From: Methanobrevibacter sp.
GTDB taxonomy: Archaea; Methanobacteriota; Methanobacteria; Methanobacteriales; Methanobacteriaceae
Assembly (NCBI GenBank): GCA_017407115.1
Contig: JAFQXD010000046.1
Location: forward strand, 1 to 64,000
DNA: 64,000 bases
Reading direction: 5' to 3'
Of the stretch, positions 18,815 to 27,767 are shown in pieces (within the stretch, counting starts at the first letter, position 1; each line of letters begins with the position of its first letter). Made by a program: the position numbers and the translations under genes. The notes under the pieces are model-generated. The model did not search any database, was not told where the DNA came from, and worked only from the letters and a program-made list of their open reading frames with translations.

Positions 18815-19660
18815 ATGGCGGAATTCCAAGAGGATATGCTGTTCAAAAATGTCGCTGATGAAGATGCTAGTGTCCTTTTAGAAATTATTGGTAAAAAATC
18901 TAGAAGAACAAAAGTGTGGACTAAAGAATTACGGCATATTGACCCCACATATTACAAACCTGATTTAATTTTGGATTTGTATGGGGAAAATCTATTACTT
19001 GAATTTCAAAGTTCCCGGGTTGATGATGAATTTTCAAGAAGAGGTCATTCTTATGCTGCCATCACAGATCAAAATAAGAAAAATGGAAAAGAAGTAAATT
19101 TGGCTGTTTTAAGCACTGCGGAGGATTCAAAAATTATTGAATACCGATATAATAATTTGAATGTTTTTAGGTATGAAATTATTGGGTTGGAAAATTTAGA
19201 TGGTGATAAAATTATAAATAATGTTAAAATCAAATTAAAAAATAATGAAATGCCTAATGGTAAAGATATAATATTGCTGTCTTTAGTACCATTGAGCAAA
19301 AAGGGTAAAAACATCGTTGAATACATTTACAAAGTTATTAGAATTTTCTTTAAACTAAAAAATTTAACATTATCTCAAAAAGATTTAGCATTTGGAATAA
19401 TGTGGTTGACCACAGATAAATTTGTTAATGATACTTTGGAAAGAAATATAATTTGTGATTTGTTTGGTGGTAGAATGAGTTTGATTCAGGAATATGGTGA
19501 AAATAAGTATAATAATGGGAGAGATGATGGTATTGAGCAAGGTATAGAAAAAATCATTTTGAACTTGTTAAAATCAAATGAAAATCCAGAGGATATTGCT
19601 GAAAAAACTGAAGTTCCTTTGGAAAAAATAATCGAAATTAAAAATAAAAATAAGTTGTAG
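18815..19660 (+). CDS. Rpn/PD-(D/E)XK nuclease-like protein
   Basis: 281 aa after a strong AGGAGGTG ribosome site. A PD-(D/E)XK-like core is visible: Asp50 in YYKPDLILDLYG and a Glu63-Phe-Gln65 (ExQ) motif in LLLEFQSSR. A segment rich in basic residues and a C-terminal helix pair (GIEQGIEKIILNLLKSNENPEDI, then a short HTH-like unit) resemble recombination-promoting nuclease (Rpn, formerly PDDEXK-type transposase) proteins. The function in archaea is unknown; activity in phage defence or recombination is only inference. It stands alone between the iorAB cluster and the ACT gene. Confidence 0.6.
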   Translation: MAEFQEDMLFKNVADEDASVLLEIIGKKSRRTKVWTKELRHIDPTYYKPDLILDLYGENLLLEFQSSRVDDEFSRRGHSYAAITDQNKKNGKEVNLAVLSTAEDSKIIEYRYNNLNVFRYEIIGLENLDGDKIINNVKIKLKNNEMPNGKDIILLSLVPLSKKGKNIVEYIYKVIRIFFKLKNLTLSQKDLAFGIMWLTTDKFVNDTLERNIICDLFGGRMSLIQEYGENKYNNGRDDGIEQGIEKIILNLLKSNENPEDIAEKTEVPLEKIIEIKNKNKL

Positions 19661-19680
19661 AAAAGAGTTAATCTTTTCTA
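19658..19680. terminator. Shared hairpin with both stop codons at its ends
   Basis: TAGAAAAGA (19658-19666) pairs perfectly with TCTTTTCTA (19672-19680) around GTTAA. The first three bases are the plus-strand TAG of the Rpn-like gene; the last three are the minus-strand TAG of the ACT gene. A bidirectional terminator is inferred. Confidence 0.6.
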
Positions 19681-20109
19681 TAAATCTTTGATATCTTCTT
19701 CATCTAAAATTTTAACATCACTGTCTTTTAAAGCTTCAATAGCTTTTTCCATATTTTCCAATCTCATGACCACAATTGCTTCATCAGTTTTGCTGCTTAC
19801 AAAAGCATAAAGATATTCTAAATTGATGCCTTTTTCATCAAATACTGCTAAAGTTGAGTTCAATCCGTTTGGTTCGTCAGGAACGGCCAGGATGATGACT
19901 TCGTTTTCCTTTACAATAAAACCATCATTTTCAAGAGCTTCAATTGCTTTTTCATTATCTGAAACAATTAATCTTAAAATTCCGTATTTAGTTGTATCAG
20001 CAATTGAAAGTGCTCGAATGTTTATGTTTGATTTACCTAATGTATCAATAGCTTTTTTTATTCTGCCTTCTTTGTTTTCTACGAAAATTGAAATTTGTTT
20101 TACTGCCAT
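19678..20109 (-). CDS. Tandem ACT-domain protein
   Basis: 143 aa made of two ACT domains: residues 1-67 (KQISIFVENKEGRIKKAIDTLGKSNINIRAL...) and 70-140 (VIILAVPDEPNGLNSTLAVFDEKGINLEYLYAF). ACT domains bind amino acids. Stand-alone tandem ACT proteins commonly sit beside phenylacetate-CoA ligase and IOR genes in archaea, where an aromatic ligand is likely. It lies 8 bases downstream of the ligase gene, forming one operon. Confidence 0.85.
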   Translation of the reverse strand: MAVKQISIFVENKEGRIKKAIDTLGKSNINIRALSIADTTKYGILRLIVSDNEKAIEALENDGFIVKENEVIILAVPDEPNGLNSTLAVFDEKGINLEYLYAFVSSKTDEAIVVMRLENMEKAIEALKDSDVKILDEEDIKDL

Positions 20110-20117
20110 TTTATCAC

Positions 20118-21419
20118 CTAGTCAAAATTCCTTTCATCAATTACGCGAACAGCTTTACCTTCACTTCTTGGAAGTGATTCAGGTTCACAAATTGTCACAT
20201 CAACCCTAAGTCCGGTTTCAGACCTAATTGACGCTTGAATTTGTTTTTCCACTTTTTCCATTTCTTTCATTTCATCAAAGAATAATTCTTTTGATGCTTC
20301 CACTTTAACTTCAACCTCATCCAAGATGTCCGGTCTTGTCACATGAATCATGTAGTTAGGACTGATTCCTTTGATTTTAAGTAATGCCTTTTCAATTTGT
20401 GATGGGAACACCATAACTCCTTTGATTTTTAACATATCGTCACTTCTGCCGGTGATTCTTGTCATTCTTACGGTTGTTCTTCCACATTCACATTTTTCAC
20501 CAATGAGTGAAGTCAAATCTTTTGTTCTAAATCTTAAGATTGGCATTCCGGTTTTTGTAAGGGAAGTTAAAACAAGTTCTCCCTTTTCACCGTAATCCAA
20601 TGTTTCACCAGTTTTTGGATTTATGATTTCCGGATAGAAATGGTCATCTTGAATGTGCATTCCATTCTGGTATTTGCATTCCTGTGCAACACCCGGACCC
20701 ATTACTTCGGTCAGACCATAGATATTGTGGGTTTTAATTCCCAATGAAGATTCAATTCTCTTTCTCATTTCATCGGTCCACATTTCTGCCCCATGGATTC
20801 CCGCTTTCAAATTGATGTCTTCAAGGGGGATTCCTGCTTTTTCTCTGGATTCTCCAAGATACATTGCATATGATGGTGTGCATGTTATTATGTCAGTTTG
20901 GAAATCAATCATTGTGTCAAGTTGCCTTTGTGTGTTTCCGGCAGATATAGGGATGGTGATTGCCCCCATTCTGTTTCCACCATGGTGGATACCAAAACCT
21001 CCGGTAAATAAACCATATCCATATGCATTTTGAATGATGTATTCTTTTTCAGCACCGGCCATTTTAAGCCCTCTTGCAATGCATTCTCCCCAAATGTCCA
21101 AATCATGTTGAGTATATGCAGTAACGGTTGGCTTTCCGGTGGTTCCTGAAGATGCATGCACTTCTACAATTTCTTCACGGGGAACAGCAAGTAAACCCAA
21201 TGGATATGCTTGTCTTAAATCGCTTTTTGTTGTAAAGGGAATTTTTTCAATGTCTTTTAATGTTTTAATGTCTTCTGGTTTTAAACTGATTTCGTCGAAT
21301 CTTTTTTTGTAGAACTCTACATTTTCATAAGCAAGTTTTACAGTTTCTTGCAGTCTTTTCAGTTGTAATTTTTCTTTTTCTTCATTTTCCATACATTCTG
21401 CTTTTTCATTCCAAAACAT
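20118..21419 (-). CDS. paaK: Phenylacetate--CoA ligase
   Basis: 433 aa, an adenylate-forming enzyme of the PaaK type. Motifs are [17 protein letters not shown] (P-loop, about residues 90-106), [29 protein letters not shown], and [38 protein letters not shown]. The C-terminal lid ends with [13 protein letters not shown] containing the catalytic Lys. It makes arylacetyl-CoA from arylacetate, CoA and ATP, which IorAB (15741-18222) can convert to aryl pyruvate for Phe, Tyr or Trp synthesis. It is transcribed with the downstream ACT gene. Confidence 0.93.
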   Translation of the reverse strand: MFWNEKAECMENEEKEKLQLKRLQETVKLAYENVEFYKKRFDEISLKPEDIKTLKDIEKIPFTTKSDLRQAYPLGLLAVPREEIVEVHASSGTTGKPTVTAYTQHDLDIWGECIARGLKMAGAEKEYIIQNAYGYGLFTGGFGIHHGGNRMGAITIPISAGNTQRQLDTMIDFQTDIITCTPSYAMYLGESREKAGIPLEDINLKAGIHGAEMWTDEMRKRIESSLGIKTHNIYGLTEVMGPGVAQECKYQNGMHIQDDHFYPEIINPKTGETLDYGEKGELVLTSLTKTGMPILRFRTKDLTSLIGEKCECGRTTVRMTRITGRSDDMLKIKGVMVFPSQIEKALLKIKGISPNYMIHVTRPDILDEVEVKVEASKELFFDEMKEMEKVEKQIQASIRSETGLRVDVTICEPESLPRSEGKAVRVIDERNFD

Positions 21420-21647
21420 AATATCCCTATTTTAACGATTTATTTAACATTTTTTATTATATTGTTTCGATAATATAAAACTTTGTTATATTGTTTAATT
21501 TTTCCAATTCAATTTTGTTTCATTGTCAATATTTTAATGCCAATATTGTTATTTGCTTGTTTTTTTATAATTTAAAGTCAATTTTTACTTTATTTTTTCA
21601 ATAAACTATTTATAATTCTTTAATTATAGTTTAACGTGGTGATGATA

Positions 21648-22436
21648 ATGAATTCTAAAATTAAAAAAGGTAGGGTCGAATTTAATGATGAAAATTATGA
21701 AAATGCATTGAAATATTTTGATGAAGTTGGTGAAGATGATGGGGATTACATGTACGTTTTGTTTTTTAAGATTACGTGTTTGATGGAATTGCATAGGTAT
21801 GATGATGCACTGTTCCTGATTGAATCGTTGCTTGAAGAAGATCCGGATGATGAACTTCTGAACTATGAAAAAATAAGATGTCATATAGGTTTAAATGAAA
21901 TAAAAGAGGCTTTTTTAGCATTAGAGAGTTTTGAAAAGATTATTTCTCCCGACAATAAGAGGATGCTGCTTGCGGTATCAAAATTTTATAGGATTTTGGG
22001 GGATTTGGAAAATGCGTTAAAATATTGCAATAAATCTTTGGAAATTGACAGTAGCTTTGAAGAGGCATTGCGTGAAAAATCATTGATTGGAATTGATTTG
22101 GATGATGAGGATATGGTAGATTCCTGTGCAGATAAACTTCTGGAAATTGTCGATGTTCGTGGTATTGGTGTGATTTCTGTATTTTTGTTAAAATTGTCCA
22201 TATCCAAATTTGATGATTGTCTTAGTATTGTTGATAATTTGGGAGATGATTTTGATGATGATGCGATTGAAATGCTCAAATCAGTTGTCTATAAGGAGTT
22301 TAGTGAAAAACTGGGAGTGGATATTCAAACAGATGTGGCAATACCTGTTGATGAGGCAATTTCATTGCTTCGAAACTATGATGAAAAGGGTGTTTGCTGT
22401 GGTGTGGTTCATGGTGTTGACTTTAAAATAGTATGA
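21648..22436 (+). CDS. TPR-repeat protein, acidic
   Basis: 262 aa, Asp/Glu-rich, with repeated TPR helix pairs: KGRVEFNDENYENALKYFDEV, ITCLMELHRYDDALFLIESL, IRCHIGLNEIKEAFLALESF, VSKFYRILGDLENALKYCNK. Between ~150 and 240 a degenerate repeat set continues. It is likely a cytoplasmic scaffold; the partner is unknown. The ATG at 21648 follows GGTGAT closely; in-frame GTG codons at 21636 and 21639 lie within or before that site. Confidence 0.65.
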   Translation: MNSKIKKGRVEFNDENYENALKYFDEVGEDDGDYMYVLFFKITCLMELHRYDDALFLIESLLEEDPDDELLNYEKIRCHIGLNEIKEAFLALESFEKIISPDNKRMLLAVSKFYRILGDLENALKYCNKSLEIDSSFEEALREKSLIGIDLDDEDMVDSCADKLLEIVDVRGIGVISVFLLKLSISKFDDCLSIVDNLGDDFDDDAIEMLKSVVYKEFSEKLGVDIQTDVAIPVDEAISLLRNYDEKGVCCGVVHGVDFKIV

Positions 22437-22454
22437 ATGTACAAAAAAGTACAT
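22437..22454. promoter_or_regulatory. Inverted repeat upstream of the symporter gene
   Basis: ATGTAC (22437-22442) and GTACAT (22449-22454) flank six A residues, starting right after the TPR gene stop. A TATA-like ATTTATATATG lies about 20-30 bases further (near 22474-22484) and the symporter starts at 22546. The position just upstream of the TATA box suits an archaeal activator or repressor site. The binder is unknown. Confidence 0.4.
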
Positions 22455-22545
22455 CAATGTATATTATAGTAATATTTATATATGCTTTTTATAAAAATAA
22501 TTACTGTAAATATTATTTAGTTAATATTTTTTGAGGTAATTATTT

Positions 22546-24156
22546 ATGGACGTAATGATTTTAGCAATTGTTTTTATAATCTACATATTTGCACTTGTTT
22601 TTGTAGGTTATTATGCATACAAAAAAACTAATTCCTCTGAAGACTTTATGATTGCTGGAAAAGATACTCACCCGTTCATCATGGCAATGAGTTATGGGGC
22701 AACATTTATCTCGACAGCAGCTATTGTTGGTTTTGGAGGAGTTGCCAGTGAATATGGTATGAGTGTTTTATGGTTAGCATTCTTAAACATCATCATTGGC
22801 GTATTTATCGCATTCGTATTTTTAGGAAAAAGAACCCGTAGGATGGGGCACGCATTGGAATCCTTGACATTTCCTGAGTTTTTAGGCAAACGTTTTGACT
22901 CTAAATTTATCCATTATGCTTCAGGATTAATTATTTTCTGTGCAATGCCTCTTTATGCAGCAGTAGTATTGATTGGAGCTGCAAGATTTTTAGAATCATC
23001 CTTATTGATTGATTTCAGTATCGCTTTACTTATATTGTCAATTATTATTACATTCTACGTATTGTTCGGAGGTATCCGTGGTGTAATGTATACAGATGCA
23101 CTTCAGGGAACCATTATGGTTGTCGCAATGATATTTTTGCTTGGTTTTGTATACTGGTTGCTTGGAGGAGTCGACACTGCAAATACTGCGCTTACAGGTA
23201 TGGTCAACTTGTATCCTGCTGATGCTCTTGCAACGGGAGGAACAGGATGGACGGCATTTCCGGAGTTTGGAACACCGTTCTGGTGGTCTCTTGTATCATC
23301 AACACTGATCGGTGTAGGTATTGGGGTGCTCGCACAGCCTTCCCTGATTGTAAGGTTCATGACAGTCAAATCCGATAAGGAATTAAACAGGTCTGTTTTG
23401 ATTGGAGGTATCTTCATTGCAATCATGCCGACTACAGCATATATCGTAGGATCCCTTTCAAATGTGTATTTCTATGATAAATTAGGCAAAATTGCAGTGG
23501 ATGTTGTTGGAGGAAACATCGACAAGGTTATTCCAACATTCATTACCATGGCTTTGCCTGAATGGTTCGTATACATATTCCTGCTCTCTTTAATTGCAGC
23601 GGCAATGTCAACAATATCTTCACAATTGCATACACAAGGTACTGCATTCGGTGTAGATATCTATGGTACAATAAGGGAGAAATCCAAACAGAAACTTGAT
23701 CAGGTAAGCATTTCAAGAATAGGTATTTTAATTGCTATCATTTTGGCATTGGTTATGGCATATTCACTTCCTGGAAGTGTAGTTGCACTTGGAACAAGTT
23801 TATTCTTTGAAATCTGTGCAGCAGCATTCCTGCCGGTATTTTTAGGAGCACTTTACTGGAAAGGAATTACAAGACTTGGCGCTATTGCAGGAATTCTATC
23901 AGGAACATTGGTAAGTCTGTTCTGGATGGTATTCGTATTCAAGAAAACTGCAGTGGGGCTTGGAATCTGTAAATTCATATGTGGCGTGGAAACATTACTT
24001 CCAAATGCACCATGGCCGTTTATTGATGTAATGTTGATAGCTGTTCCAGTTTCAGCAGTATTGACAATTGTTGTAAGTTTACTTACAAAACCTCCTGCTC
24101 AAGAGGTAATTGATAATGCGTTTAAGGACATAGACACAAAAGGAAGTGATGCATAA
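22546..24156 (+). CDS. Sodium:solute symporter (SSS family)
   Basis: 536 aa with about 13 membrane helices. SSS-family features are the N-terminal YYAYKKTNSSEDFMIAGKDT, GGVASEYGMSVLWLAF, GGIRGVMYTDALQG (the characteristic G-G-x-x-x-V-x-x-T-D-x-x-Q motif) and AAAMSTISSQLHTQGTAF. It imports an organic solute with Na+; the substrate cannot be told (an organic anion or amino acid is likely). The ribosome site GAGGTAA precedes the ATG. Its stop codon overlaps the start of a 37-residue membrane peptide gene. Confidence 0.9.
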   Translation: MDVMILAIVFIIYIFALVFVGYYAYKKTNSSEDFMIAGKDTHPFIMAMSYGATFISTAAIVGFGGVASEYGMSVLWLAFLNIIIGVFIAFVFLGKRTRRMGHALESLTFPEFLGKRFDSKFIHYASGLIIFCAMPLYAAVVLIGAARFLESSLLIDFSIALLILSIIITFYVLFGGIRGVMYTDALQGTIMVVAMIFLLGFVYWLLGGVDTANTALTGMVNLYPADALATGGTGWTAFPEFGTPFWWSLVSSTLIGVGIGVLAQPSLIVRFMTVKSDKELNRSVLIGGIFIAIMPTTAYIVGSLSNVYFYDKLGKIAVDVVGGNIDKVIPTFITMALPEWFVYIFLLSLIAAAMSTISSQLHTQGTAFGVDIYGTIREKSKQKLDQVSISRIGILIAIILALVMAYSLPGSVVALGTSLFFEICAAAFLPVFLGALYWKGITRLGAIAGILSGTLVSLFWMVFVFKKTAVGLGICKFICGVETLLPNAPWPFIDVMLIAVPVSAVLTIVVSLLTKPPAQEVIDNAFKDIDTKGSDA

Positions 24157-24269
24157 TGATGATTTTGGGAATAGAAGACCCATGGATTTGGGGAGTATAT
24201 GTCGGAATTATCCTATCCACACTTTTATGTATTGGCTATGGTATTGTAAACTGGAATAAAGGAGATTAA
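24156..24269 (+). CDS. Symporter small accessory membrane protein
   Basis: 37 aa (MMILGIEDPWIWGVYVGIIL..., ending VNWNKGD), one membrane helix with a conserved-looking DPWIWG entry and WNK exit. It starts at the ATG of TAATG overlapping the symporter stop, so translation is coupled. Its last codons and stop form the 5' arm and loop of a perfect terminator hairpin, supporting that it is a real gene. Small partners of SSS transporters with this layout are known in archaea; the specific role is inferred to be assembly or stability of the symporter. Confidence 0.75.
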   Translation: MMILGIEDPWIWGVYVGIILSTLLCIGYGIVNWNKGD

Positions 24270-24293
24270 CTCCTTTATTTTTATTATTTTTTA
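24255..24293 (+). terminator. Terminator with stop codon in the loop
   Basis: AATAAAGGAG (24255-24264) pairs perfectly with CTCCTTTATT (24270-24279) around ATTAA, which contains the TAA stop of the small symporter partner. It is followed by T-rich sequence (TTTATTATTTTTTAA). Confidence 0.7.
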
Positions 24294-24329
24294 ATAACTT
24301 TTTTATACTGTTTTTTCATAATTATTTAC

Positions 24330-25049
24330 ATGAATGAATTATTTGCTAATTTTAATAGAATACAAAAAAACGACCCTGAATTTCATGAAATCTTTAAAAA
24401 CTTTGCTTATGGGGAAGTATTTGAATATTCAACATTATCTGAAAAGGACTCTATCTTAGTTACATTGGCATCTTTAATCGCATGTCAGTCACCTAAAGCT
24501 TTTAAAAAGATTTTATTGTCTGCATTGGATAAAGATATCTCTCCTGAAGAAGTTAAAGAGTTGCTATATCAGTCAGTTCCTTATGTTGGTTTTGGAAGAT
24601 CACATAATTTCTTCGGTGTTGTAATTAAGGTTTTTGACAAAAAAGGAATAGAATTGCCATTAAAGAATAGGTCCAATACAAATTCTCAAAATAGACATGA
24701 TAAAGGTCGTGAAATTCAAGAAAGTTATTTTGGGAGTGAAAATATTGAAATGATGAGAAATTCCACACCTGAAGACCAAAAACATTTCAATACTTTTCTA
24801 GAGGGTTTTTGTTTTGGAGATTTTTATACAAGGGATGGTTTAAATGACCAACAAAGAGAATTGATAACATTCACATTCATTGCAACATTGGGAGGTTGTG
24901 AAAATCAATTAAGAGGCCATACTCAAGGAAATTTGGCTGTCGGCAATGATAGGGAAAAATTAATCTCAGCAATAACTGTTATACTCCCATATATTGGTTT
25001 TCCCAGGTCACTTAATGCTTTAGCTATTGTTAATGAAATTTGTGAATGA
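24330..25049 (+). CDS. Carboxymuconolactone decarboxylase-family protein
   Basis: 239 aa formed by two CMD/AhpD-like domains, about residues 10-110 and 135-235. Paired features are TLASLIACQSPKAFKKILLSAL...SVPYVGFGRSHNFF and TFIATLGGCENQLRGHTQGNLA...ILPYIGFPRSLNAL. Each has a single Cys rather than the CxxC of AhpD peroxidases, so peroxidase activity is doubtful. The substrate is unknown. It has its own short leader after the symporter terminator. Confidence 0.8.
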   Translation: MNELFANFNRIQKNDPEFHEIFKNFAYGEVFEYSTLSEKDSILVTLASLIACQSPKAFKKILLSALDKDISPEEVKELLYQSVPYVGFGRSHNFFGVVIKVFDKKGIELPLKNRSNTNSQNRHDKGREIQESYFGSENIEMMRNSTPEDQKHFNTFLEGFCFGDFYTRDGLNDQQRELITFTFIATLGGCENQLRGHTQGNLAVGNDREKLISAITVILPYIGFPRSLNALAIVNEICE

Positions 25050-25054
25050 TTTAA

Positions 25055-25657
25055 TTATATTGGATGGAATCTAAATATGGATAGTTTTGCAGGCATGTCA
25101 TTGTTTATTTCTTCTTCACTAAAATCCAATGATTCGATTAATTCTAATCTAGGTTCTGAGGGCAAATATAATTTATATTCGATTGTAGAGTAATAAAAAA
25201 ATATTAAAATCTCTCTAGGTCGCCTTTTATATGATTCGCCAATCCTTTCCAATACCTTTCTGAAAATCTTTGTAGAGAATGGATTGAAAAAATAAAAGCA
25301 GTTGGATTCATCAGGAATATAGTCTTCGGCCTTTGAGTGAATGAAAATGATATTTTCATTATTTCCGTATCGTTTTAGGTTTTCATTTGCTTTTTCAATC
25401 ATTCTTTCATCATGGTCGATGCCTACGACTTTGTATCCAATTTGATTGTTTAAAAAAAATCCTATTCTTCCTTTTCCACAGCCATAATCAACAATAATAT
25501 CTTCTTTTTTTAATATGTCTAATTTAATTAGGTTTTGTAGGACAACATAGGGTGTCGGATCGTAACCGTAATTGTCGTCATCTTCCTTTGAGTAATCAAT
25601 AATTTCAGTGGAAATATTTAATTTCCTATCCCAATTCAAATCATTGGTGCATTCCAT
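25055..25657 (-). CDS. SAM-dependent methyltransferase
   Basis: 200 aa, a class I Rossmann methyltransferase: motif I is DYGCGKGRIGFFL (about residues 58-70), followed by GYKVVGIDHDERMIEKANENL (motif II acid) and CFYFFNPFS (motif IV region, NPF). The target is unknown. It converges with the CMD gene (5-base gap). The N-terminus (MECTNDLNWDRKLNISTEI) is typical of a family of small methanogen methyltransferases. Confidence 0.75.
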   Translation of the reverse strand: MECTNDLNWDRKLNISTEIIDYSKEDDDNYGYDPTPYVVLQNLIKLDILKKEDIIVDYGCGKGRIGFFLNNQIGYKVVGIDHDERMIEKANENLKRYGNNENIIFIHSKAEDYIPDESNCFYFFNPFSTKIFRKVLERIGESYKRRPREILIFFYYSTIEYKLYLPSEPRLELIESLDFSEEEINNDMPAKLSIFRFHPI

Positions 25658-25758
25658 TCTATCCCCTCTTTGATTATAGCAATTTTAATATATGTTTAAT
25701 CCTAATAAAATATTTAACAATGAATTTGTGAATAATCAATTTCATGTAAGGTGATATT

Positions 25759-27144
25759 ATGATATACAAGTGCACTATATGCGGTCATGTCCATAATGAA
25801 GAAGCAACAGGAATTCTTTTAAAGAATTTAGATAAATGCCCTATTTGTTCTCAACCTATATCTAAATTTGTAAAAGTTGAGGATTCACAATCTAGTGAAA
25901 ATGTTTTCCAAAATGACTCTGATTTGGCATATGATGAAAATTATGCAAAAAGCGATAAAAATATAAGGTATATGGATGCAATTCATCAAATTGCTATGAC
26001 TGGCGAGTCTTTAGTATCTGCAATGTATACTGAGTTGCCTATGCCTAATTGGGATGATATTCTAATTTTAGGAAACCAATTAAACCCGCAGCCTCTTGAA
26101 AGTGATGTTGAGGTTAACACACAAACAGTGATAGGTAAGAATGCCAAAAAGCCACTGATTATTGAAAGTCCAATCTACATTACTCACATGTCTTTTGGAG
26201 CATTGTCAAAGGAAACAAAAATAGCACTGGCTAAGGGAAGTTCAGCCATTAAAACAGCTCAATGCAGTGGTGAAGGAGGAATACTTCCAGAAGAGATGGA
26301 AAATGCTTATAAATATATTTTTGAGTATGTTCCAAACAGATACTCAGTGACTGATGAAAACTTAAAAAATGCTGATGCAATTGAAATCAAAATCGGCCAA
26401 GCAACAAAACCTGGTCTTGGCGGCCAACTTCAAGGTGAAAAAGTAACTTCTGAAATTGCGGAAATTAGAGGAAAACATTTAGGCGAGGATATTCACTCGC
26501 CTGCAACAATTCCAGGCATTGAAACTAAAGAAGATTTAAAAGATCTGGTTGATGAATTAAGATTGAAATCTGAGGGGGCTCCGATTGGCCTAAAATTTGC
26601 GGCTGGAAGAATTGAAGATGATTTGGAGCATGTTTTATATGCAGAGCCTGATTTCATAACTATCGATGGTCGTGGAGGATCAACTGGTGCCAGTCCAAAA
26701 TTAATTAGGGATTCAACTTCAGTTCCAACAATCTATGCACTTTCAAGAGCCCGTAAATTCTTAGATGACCATGAAAGTGACATTTCATTAACAATTACTG
26801 GAGGTTTAAGAGTTTCCTCTGATTTTGCAAAGGCTTTGGCTATGGGTGCTAATGCGATAGCTATTGGTACTGGAGCAATGATTGCTGCGGCATGTCAGCA
26901 ATACAAAATTTGTGATACAGGAGAATGTCCCGTTGGCGTTGCAACTCAGGATGTTGAGTTAAGAAAAAGGTTAAAAATAGAAACTGCTTCAAAGAGAGTT
27001 GAAAATTATTTAAGAGTTTCAACTGAAGAGCTAAAAACATTTGCAAGAATTACGGGGCATGATGATGTGCATGATTTAAATATTGGTGATTTATCTACAT
27101 TTAATTCTGAAATTTCCAATTTCACTAATATTAAACATGTCTAA
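25759..27144 (+). CDS. Glutamate synthase-like FMN protein with rubredoxin domain
   Basis: 461 aa. An N-terminal rubredoxin-like zinc ribbon (YKCTICGHVH at 3-12 and DKCPICSQP at ~30-38) is fused to the FMN/Fe-S domain of glutamate synthase (GltB domain 2): ITHMSFGALSKETKIALAKGSS, CSGEGGILPEE, IEIKIGQATKPGLGGQL, TIDGRGGSTGASPK, the 3Fe-4S cysteines in CQQYKICDTGECPVGVATQ, and ITGGLRVSSDFAKALAMGANAIAIGT. It is a likely archaeal-type glutamate synthase subunit or related amidotransferase partner that takes ammonia and electrons to 2-oxoglutarate. No glutaminase domain is present. Confidence 0.85.
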   Translation: MIYKCTICGHVHNEEATGILLKNLDKCPICSQPISKFVKVEDSQSSENVFQNDSDLAYDENYAKSDKNIRYMDAIHQIAMTGESLVSAMYTELPMPNWDDILILGNQLNPQPLESDVEVNTQTVIGKNAKKPLIIESPIYITHMSFGALSKETKIALAKGSSAIKTAQCSGEGGILPEEMENAYKYIFEYVPNRYSVTDENLKNADAIEIKIGQATKPGLGGQLQGEKVTSEIAEIRGKHLGEDIHSPATIPGIETKEDLKDLVDELRLKSEGAPIGLKFAAGRIEDDLEHVLYAEPDFITIDGRGGSTGASPKLIRDSTSVPTIYALSRARKFLDDHESDISLTITGGLRVSSDFAKALAMGANAIAIGTGAMIAAACQQYKICDTGECPVGVATQDVELRKRLKIETASKRVENYLRVSTEELKTFARITGHDDVHDLNIGDLSTFNSEISNFTNIKHV

Positions 27145-27154
27145 AAAAAGTTTG

Positions 27155-27179
27155 AGTATTAATGATTATCATTAATACT
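27155..27179 (-). terminator. Terminator overlapping a minus-strand stop codon
   Basis: AGTATTAATGAT (27155-27166) and ATCATTAATACT (27168-27179) are perfect complements. The minus-strand stop of the flavin-binding gene (27172-27174) lies in the stem. Reading leftward, the hairpin is followed by CAAACTTTTTTTA, a T-run. Confidence 0.6.
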
Positions 27180-27579
27180 TGAATTCATATGACTCTTCAA
27201 TAGCGAACATGTTTCTGATTTCAGCGGTTGCATCATTGAGGAAAAATACTCCCATTTCCCAACCGTTGGTCTTATATGCTTCAGCTATTTCAGGCATGAG
27301 TTCGAAAGCTTTTTCAACAACGGCTTCATTTTTAGTCAAATCTGCAGTTCCATAGTATCTTAAAAAGTGTTCTCCGTCCCATGCGGCAATTTCAACATTT
27401 TGATTTGCTTCTAATTGTTTGTAAACTTCTTTAAAAGTTCCAACACCGAAGTATATTTTGTCTTCGAATAGCAAATGGAAACCTAATGGTCTTACTTTTG
27501 GTTTTTCACCGTCAACTGTTGCAAGGTAGAATACTTCTGCATTTGTTAATATATCATCTATTTTTTTGATATCTGACAT
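27172..27579 (-). CDS. Pyridoxamine 5'-phosphate oxidase-family protein
   Basis: 135 aa with the split-barrel flavin-binding fold: EVFYLATVDGEKPKVRPLGFHLLFEDKIYFGVGTFKEVYKQLEANQNVEIAAWDG, then LRYYGTADLTKNEAV and a C-terminal MFAIEESYEFKY. Members bind FMN or F420 and are often small oxidoreductases of unknown substrate. It is a single gene with a GAGGTG ribosome site upstream, convergent with the glutamate synthase-like gene. Confidence 0.8.
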   Translation of the reverse strand: MSDIKKIDDILTNAEVFYLATVDGEKPKVRPLGFHLLFEDKIYFGVGTFKEVYKQLEANQNVEIAAWDGEHFLRYYGTADLTKNEAVVEKAFELMPEIAEAYKTNGWEMGVFFLNDATAEIRNMFAIEESYEFKY

Positions 27580-27703
27580 TTTTACACCTCTATTTGGATA
27601 TTTGTTTTAATGTATTAATATATTTTTGATTTTGTGGAATTTAATTTTCCTTCTGAATTATTATTTCATCGATTAATTTTTAGGTTTCAAGGATTTTTTA
27701 AAA

Positions 27704-27719
27704 AGTTATTTAAGTAACT
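27704..27719. promoter_or_regulatory. Inverted repeat upstream of the FecBCD-like operon
   Basis: AGTTA (27704-27708) and TAACT (27715-27719) form a dyad with a 6-base spacer, just before an AT-rich TATA-like stretch (ATGAATATATATTCC, from 27722) and about 50 bases before the substrate-binding protein start. A metal-responsive site is plausible but unproven. Confidence 0.3.
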
Positions 27720-27767
27720 CTATGAATATATATTCCTATCGAAGATTATTAGTTTGGGGAATATAAG

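Noticed and set aside
24330..25049. AhpD-type alkylhydroperoxidase
   Set aside because: The CMD domains carry a single Cys rather than the CxxC active-site pair.
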